Source: Luteimonas sp. 9C (GTDB taxonomy: Bacteria > Pseudomonadota > Gammaproteobacteria > Xanthomonadales > Xanthomonadaceae). Taken from it: 64,000 bases of DNA. The notes beneath the pieces were generated by a model. It did no database searches and was not told the origin of the DNA. It was given only the letters and a program-made list of their open reading frames with translations. Both the position numbers and the translations under genes were made by a program. Of this stretch, positions 61,760 through 64,000 are shown piece by piece. Within the stretch, counting starts at the first letter, position 1, and every line of letters starts with the position of its first letter. Where the stretch lies: contig NZ_LR733312.1 in NCBI RefSeq assembly GCF_902506295.1, forward strand, positions 2,308,089-2,372,088, in the 5' to 3' direction.

Positions 61760-62983
61760 ATGACCGCCGCGACCGTCGCGCCCCCGTCGCCCGAAGGCCG
61801 CACCCGCACCCTGCTGCTGATGGCGCTGGCGCTGGTGCTGGCGATGTCGCCGTGGTTCTCCGCCAGCGCGGTGCTGGGCCCGCTGCGCACGGCCTGGGGC
61901 TTCGGTGACGCCTTCGGTGCGTGGCTGACGATCGCGGTGCAGCTGGGCTTCGTGGCCGGCGCACTGGGGTCAGCGGCGCTGGGCCTGGCCGACCGGCTGC
62001 CGGCGCGGCGGCTGATCGTGGTCGCGGCGCTGGGCGCGGCGGTGGCCAATGCATTCGTGCTCGCCGCGCAATCGCCGGCGCAACTCCTGCTGGCGCGCAT
62101 GGCCACCGGCGCCTGCCTGGCGCTGGTGTATCCGCCGGCGATGAAGCTCGTGGCGACGTGGTTCGTGCAGGGCCGCGGGCTGGCCCTGGGCGTGCTGATC
62201 GGTGCGATCTCGGTGGGCTCGGCACTGCCGCACCTGGTCAGCGCGCTGGGCGGGGCGCGCTGGCAGGGCGTGATCGTGTGGACCTCGGCGGCGACGGTGG
62301 CCGGCGCGCTGGTGATCGCGCTGGGCGTGCGCGACGGGCCGTATCCGTTCCCGCGCGCGCCGTTCCGGCTGCGCGATGTCGCCGCGATCGTGCGCAACCG
62401 CGGCGTGGTGCTGGCGTCGCTGGGCTACTTCGGCCACATGTGGGAGCTGTACGCGATGTGGGCCTGGTTCGCGACCTTCGCGATGACCGCGGCGGCCGTC
62501 GACGGTGATGCCACGCGTGCGGCGTGGCTGGCGTTCGCGGCGATCGCGGCCGGGCTGGTGGGCTGTGTGCTCGCCGGCGGCCTGGCCGACCGTTTCGGCC
62601 GCGCACGCACGGCGATGGTGGCGCTGCTGATTTCGGGCGCGTGCTGCGTAGCCGCGGGCTGGGCGCATCTGGCGCCGCTGTGGCTGCTGCTCACCCTGGG
62701 CCTGGTCTGGGGCGCCAGCGTGATCGCCGATTCGGCGCAGTTCTCGGCGCTGGTCACCGAGCACGGCGATCCGCACACCGTGGGCACCGCGCTGACGCTG
62801 CAGATGGGCCTGGGCTTCCTGCTGACGGTGGCGACGATCTGGATCGTGCCGCTGCTGGCCGGCGCACTGGGCAGCTGGCGCTGGGTGTTTCTGGTGCTGC
62901 TGCCCGGCCCGGTGCTGGGCATCGCGGCGATGTGGGCACTGCAGCGCCGGCCGATGCCGACGGCCGCACCGCGGGCACCGTAG
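61760..62983 (+). CDS. MFS transporter
   Basis: About 407 aa with 12 membrane segments. It shows the MFS pattern of a GxLaDRxGRR-type loop as ALGLADRLPARR between TM2 and TM3 and GGLADRFGRARTAM between TM8 and TM9. The closest look is the nitrate/oxalate or cyanate-type MFS permeases; substrate not determinable. ATG 61760 has GAGG upstream; ATG 61718 would add 14 residues. Single gene. Confidence 0.88.
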   Translation: MTAATVAPPSPEGRTRTLLLMALALVLAMSPWFSASAVLGPLRTAWGFGDAFGAWLTIAVQLGFVAGALGSAALGLADRLPARRLIVVAALGAAVANAFVLAAQSPAQLLLARMATGACLALVYPPAMKLVATWFVQGRGLALGVLIGAISVGSALPHLVSALGGARWQGVIVWTSAATVAGALVIALGVRDGPYPFPRAPFRLRDVAAIVRNRGVVLASLGYFGHMWELYAMWAWFATFAMTAAAVDGDATRAAWLAFAAIAAGLVGCVLAGGLADRFGRARTAMVALLISGACCVAAGWAHLAPLWLLLTLGLVWGASVIADSAQFSALVTEHGDPHTVGTALTLQMGLGFLLTVATIWIVPLLAGALGSWRWVFLVLLPGPVLGIAAMWALQRRPMPTAAPRAP

Positions 62984-63049
62984 CGCGTGCCCGCGGCACC
63001 CGTGCACACCGCGCACCGGCCCGGTCGCCGGGCCGATGCAGCGCAGGGG

Positions 63050-63688
63050 CTACCAGCGCAGCATGCGCGGCAACGCCAGACGCCCGACGAGGCCGCAGCC
63101 GAGGACCGGCAGGAAATGCCAGATCGCCCAGTGCTCGAAGCCGGTGATCGGGCACGACAGTCCGTAGATGGCGCTGCCGAGCGCGCCCGATGCCAGCCCG
63201 GTATAGAGCCCGGCGCGGGCGGGCGACGCCGGGGCGCCACGTCGCAGCCAGACCACCAGCACCGCGGCAGTGAGCAGACTGCTCACCGAGCCCCAGACCG
63301 CGCACGCCCAGTGGCCCTGTTCGCCGTGGACGGCCGCGTCGCCGAAGCCCGGGACCGCCAGCACGACCAGGCCCGCGACCGGCATCAGCGAGGCCGCCGC
63401 CACCAGCCAGAACGCCGCCGGACGCGCGGTGCGCGACGGCGAGGCCATCGCCACGACCGCCAGCGCGCAGGCCAGTCCCAGGGTCGCCAGGACCAGCTCG
63501 GCCAGCAGGAACCAGCCGCCGCCCGGTGCCAGGGCGAGGCCGGGTTTCAGGCCGAAGCCCAGGTGCACCAGCGCCGCGGTGCCCAGCATCGCCAGCGCCA
63601 GCAGGCCCCAGCCGGCGCGCGGGCGCTGGGGACGGACGGGGCGCAGGTCCGCCGACAGGCGGGCGATCAGGGCGTCGTCTCGGTCCAT
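63050..63688 (-). CDS. NrsF-like anti-sigma factor (DUF1109)
   Basis: 212 aa with six membrane segments after a short cytoplasmic N-terminus ([20 protein letters not shown]) that would hold the sigma factor. The periplasmic-side Cys motifs WACAVWGSV and LSCPITGFEHW and the final GLVGRLALPRML are family landmarks. It overlaps the DoxX gene by 1 nt (TGATG). NrsF proteins hold an ECF sigma factor and release it on metal stress. Confidence 0.85.
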   Translation of the reverse strand: MDRDDALIARLSADLRPVRPQRPRAGWGLLALAMLGTAALVHLGFGLKPGLALAPGGGWFLLAELVLATLGLACALAVVAMASPSRTARPAAFWLVAAASLMPVAGLVVLAVPGFGDAAVHGEQGHWACAVWGSVSSLLTAAVLVVWLRRGAPASPARAGLYTGLASGALGSAIYGLSCPITGFEHWAIWHFLPVLGCGLVGRLALPRMLRW

Positions 63689-64000
63689 CAGGTCATCCTC
63701 GAACGGGTTGCGGCCTCGGCAGTACCGCCGCGGCCGCGCGTGATGCGGGCCAGCACGGCATCCAGCGAAAACAGGCCGCCGCCGCGCGAGATCAGCACCA
63801 GGGCCAGACCGGCCCAGACGAGGTGGACCGGCCAGGCGTCAGGATAGACGAACACCTGGATCACGGCGGTCATCCCGAGCAGACCGGCCGCCGCGAGACG
63901 CGAGCCCAGACCGAGCATCAGCAGGATCGGCAGGCCGAACTCGGCCCAGGTCGCCAGCTGCGCCGCCAGCTCGGGGGGCAGCAGCGGCACGCCGGCGTAC
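63688..64000 (-). CDS. DoxX-family membrane protein, N-terminus outside window
   Basis: The frame is open to the right edge. It shows DoxX features: [20 protein letters not shown] and [20 protein letters not shown], then [20 protein letters not shown], four membrane segments in total expected. In many proteobacteria a DoxX gene of this type lies with DUF692, DUF2063 and DUF2282 genes in copper-stress operons; those would lie beyond 64000 if present. Confidence 0.82.
   Translation of the reverse strand, partial: YAGVPLLPPELAAQLATWAEFGLPILLMLGLGSRLAAAGLLGMTAVIQVFVYPDAWPVHLVWAGLALVLISRGGGLFSLDAVLARITRGRGGTAEAATRSRMT

Overview
The window is a GC-rich bacterial chromosome segment, by eye about two thirds G+C or more, from a member of the Xanthomonadaceae (Lysobacter / Luteimonas / Stenotrophomonas type). 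This rests on an OleA almost identical in motif layout to the Xanthomonas campestris enzyme, OleB, a bacteriophytochrome with its heme oxygenase, ntrBC, recC-recB-recD, several TonB-dependent receptors, and small families otherwise seen in this group. No rRNA, tRNA, CRISPR array, IS transposase or replication origin was found.

Left part (1-25 kb). A minus-strand run encodes a CitE-like lyase, a Na+/solute symporter with an N-terminal propeller-like domain, a LysR regulator, a TonB receptor, a serine hydrolase, a ribokinase and an unidentified protein cut by the window edge. Next come oleA and oleB (long-chain olefin synthesis), separated by a minus-strand bphO-bphP light-sensing pair, with oleC and oleD not in the window. 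They are followed by hemD-hemY, a FadI-like thiolase, two tandem Cu/Zn-SOD-like lipoproteins (the second with most metal ligands lost) and ntrBC with an NtrC-type site at the ntrB start.

Middle (25-41 kb). This holds recC-recB-recD, with recB and recD split by about 0.5 kb of repeated hairpin elements. Around them lie three unusual large or effector-like genes: an 845-codon Ala/Gly-rich helical protein whose start lies in a repeat element, a DUF4329 toxin-like protein followed by a small exported protein, and a 584-aa relative-like protein. The DUF4329 gene and the 584-aa gene share an upstream motif CTAGGG(G/C)CAGCCC. A membrane-anchored Mrr-type nuclease and an Excalibur-domain protein follow.

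Defence island (41.9-45.3 kb). A markedly AT-richer insert carries a structured non-coding region, a reverse transcriptase (YVDD, with retron-like X and Y motifs), a two-transmembrane protein and a DUF2971 protein. This looks like an Ec48-type (RT plus 2TM) retron. Because the E. coli Ec48 retron monitors RecBCD, its position about 5 kb from recCBD is striking. The right side is bounded by degenerate direct duplications and short interspersed repeats.

Right part (45-64 kb). This contains small exported proteins, a DUF6438/ankyrin lipoprotein, a three-PAS LuxR regulator with inverted-repeat operators next to itself and to a CsbD stress gene, and a Fur-boxed iron operon (PepSY protein, small membrane protein, siderophore receptor). 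It also has DUF1615, ankyrin, TonB-like, DUF3597, zinc-ribbon and MFS genes, and at the edge a DoxX-NrsF pair.
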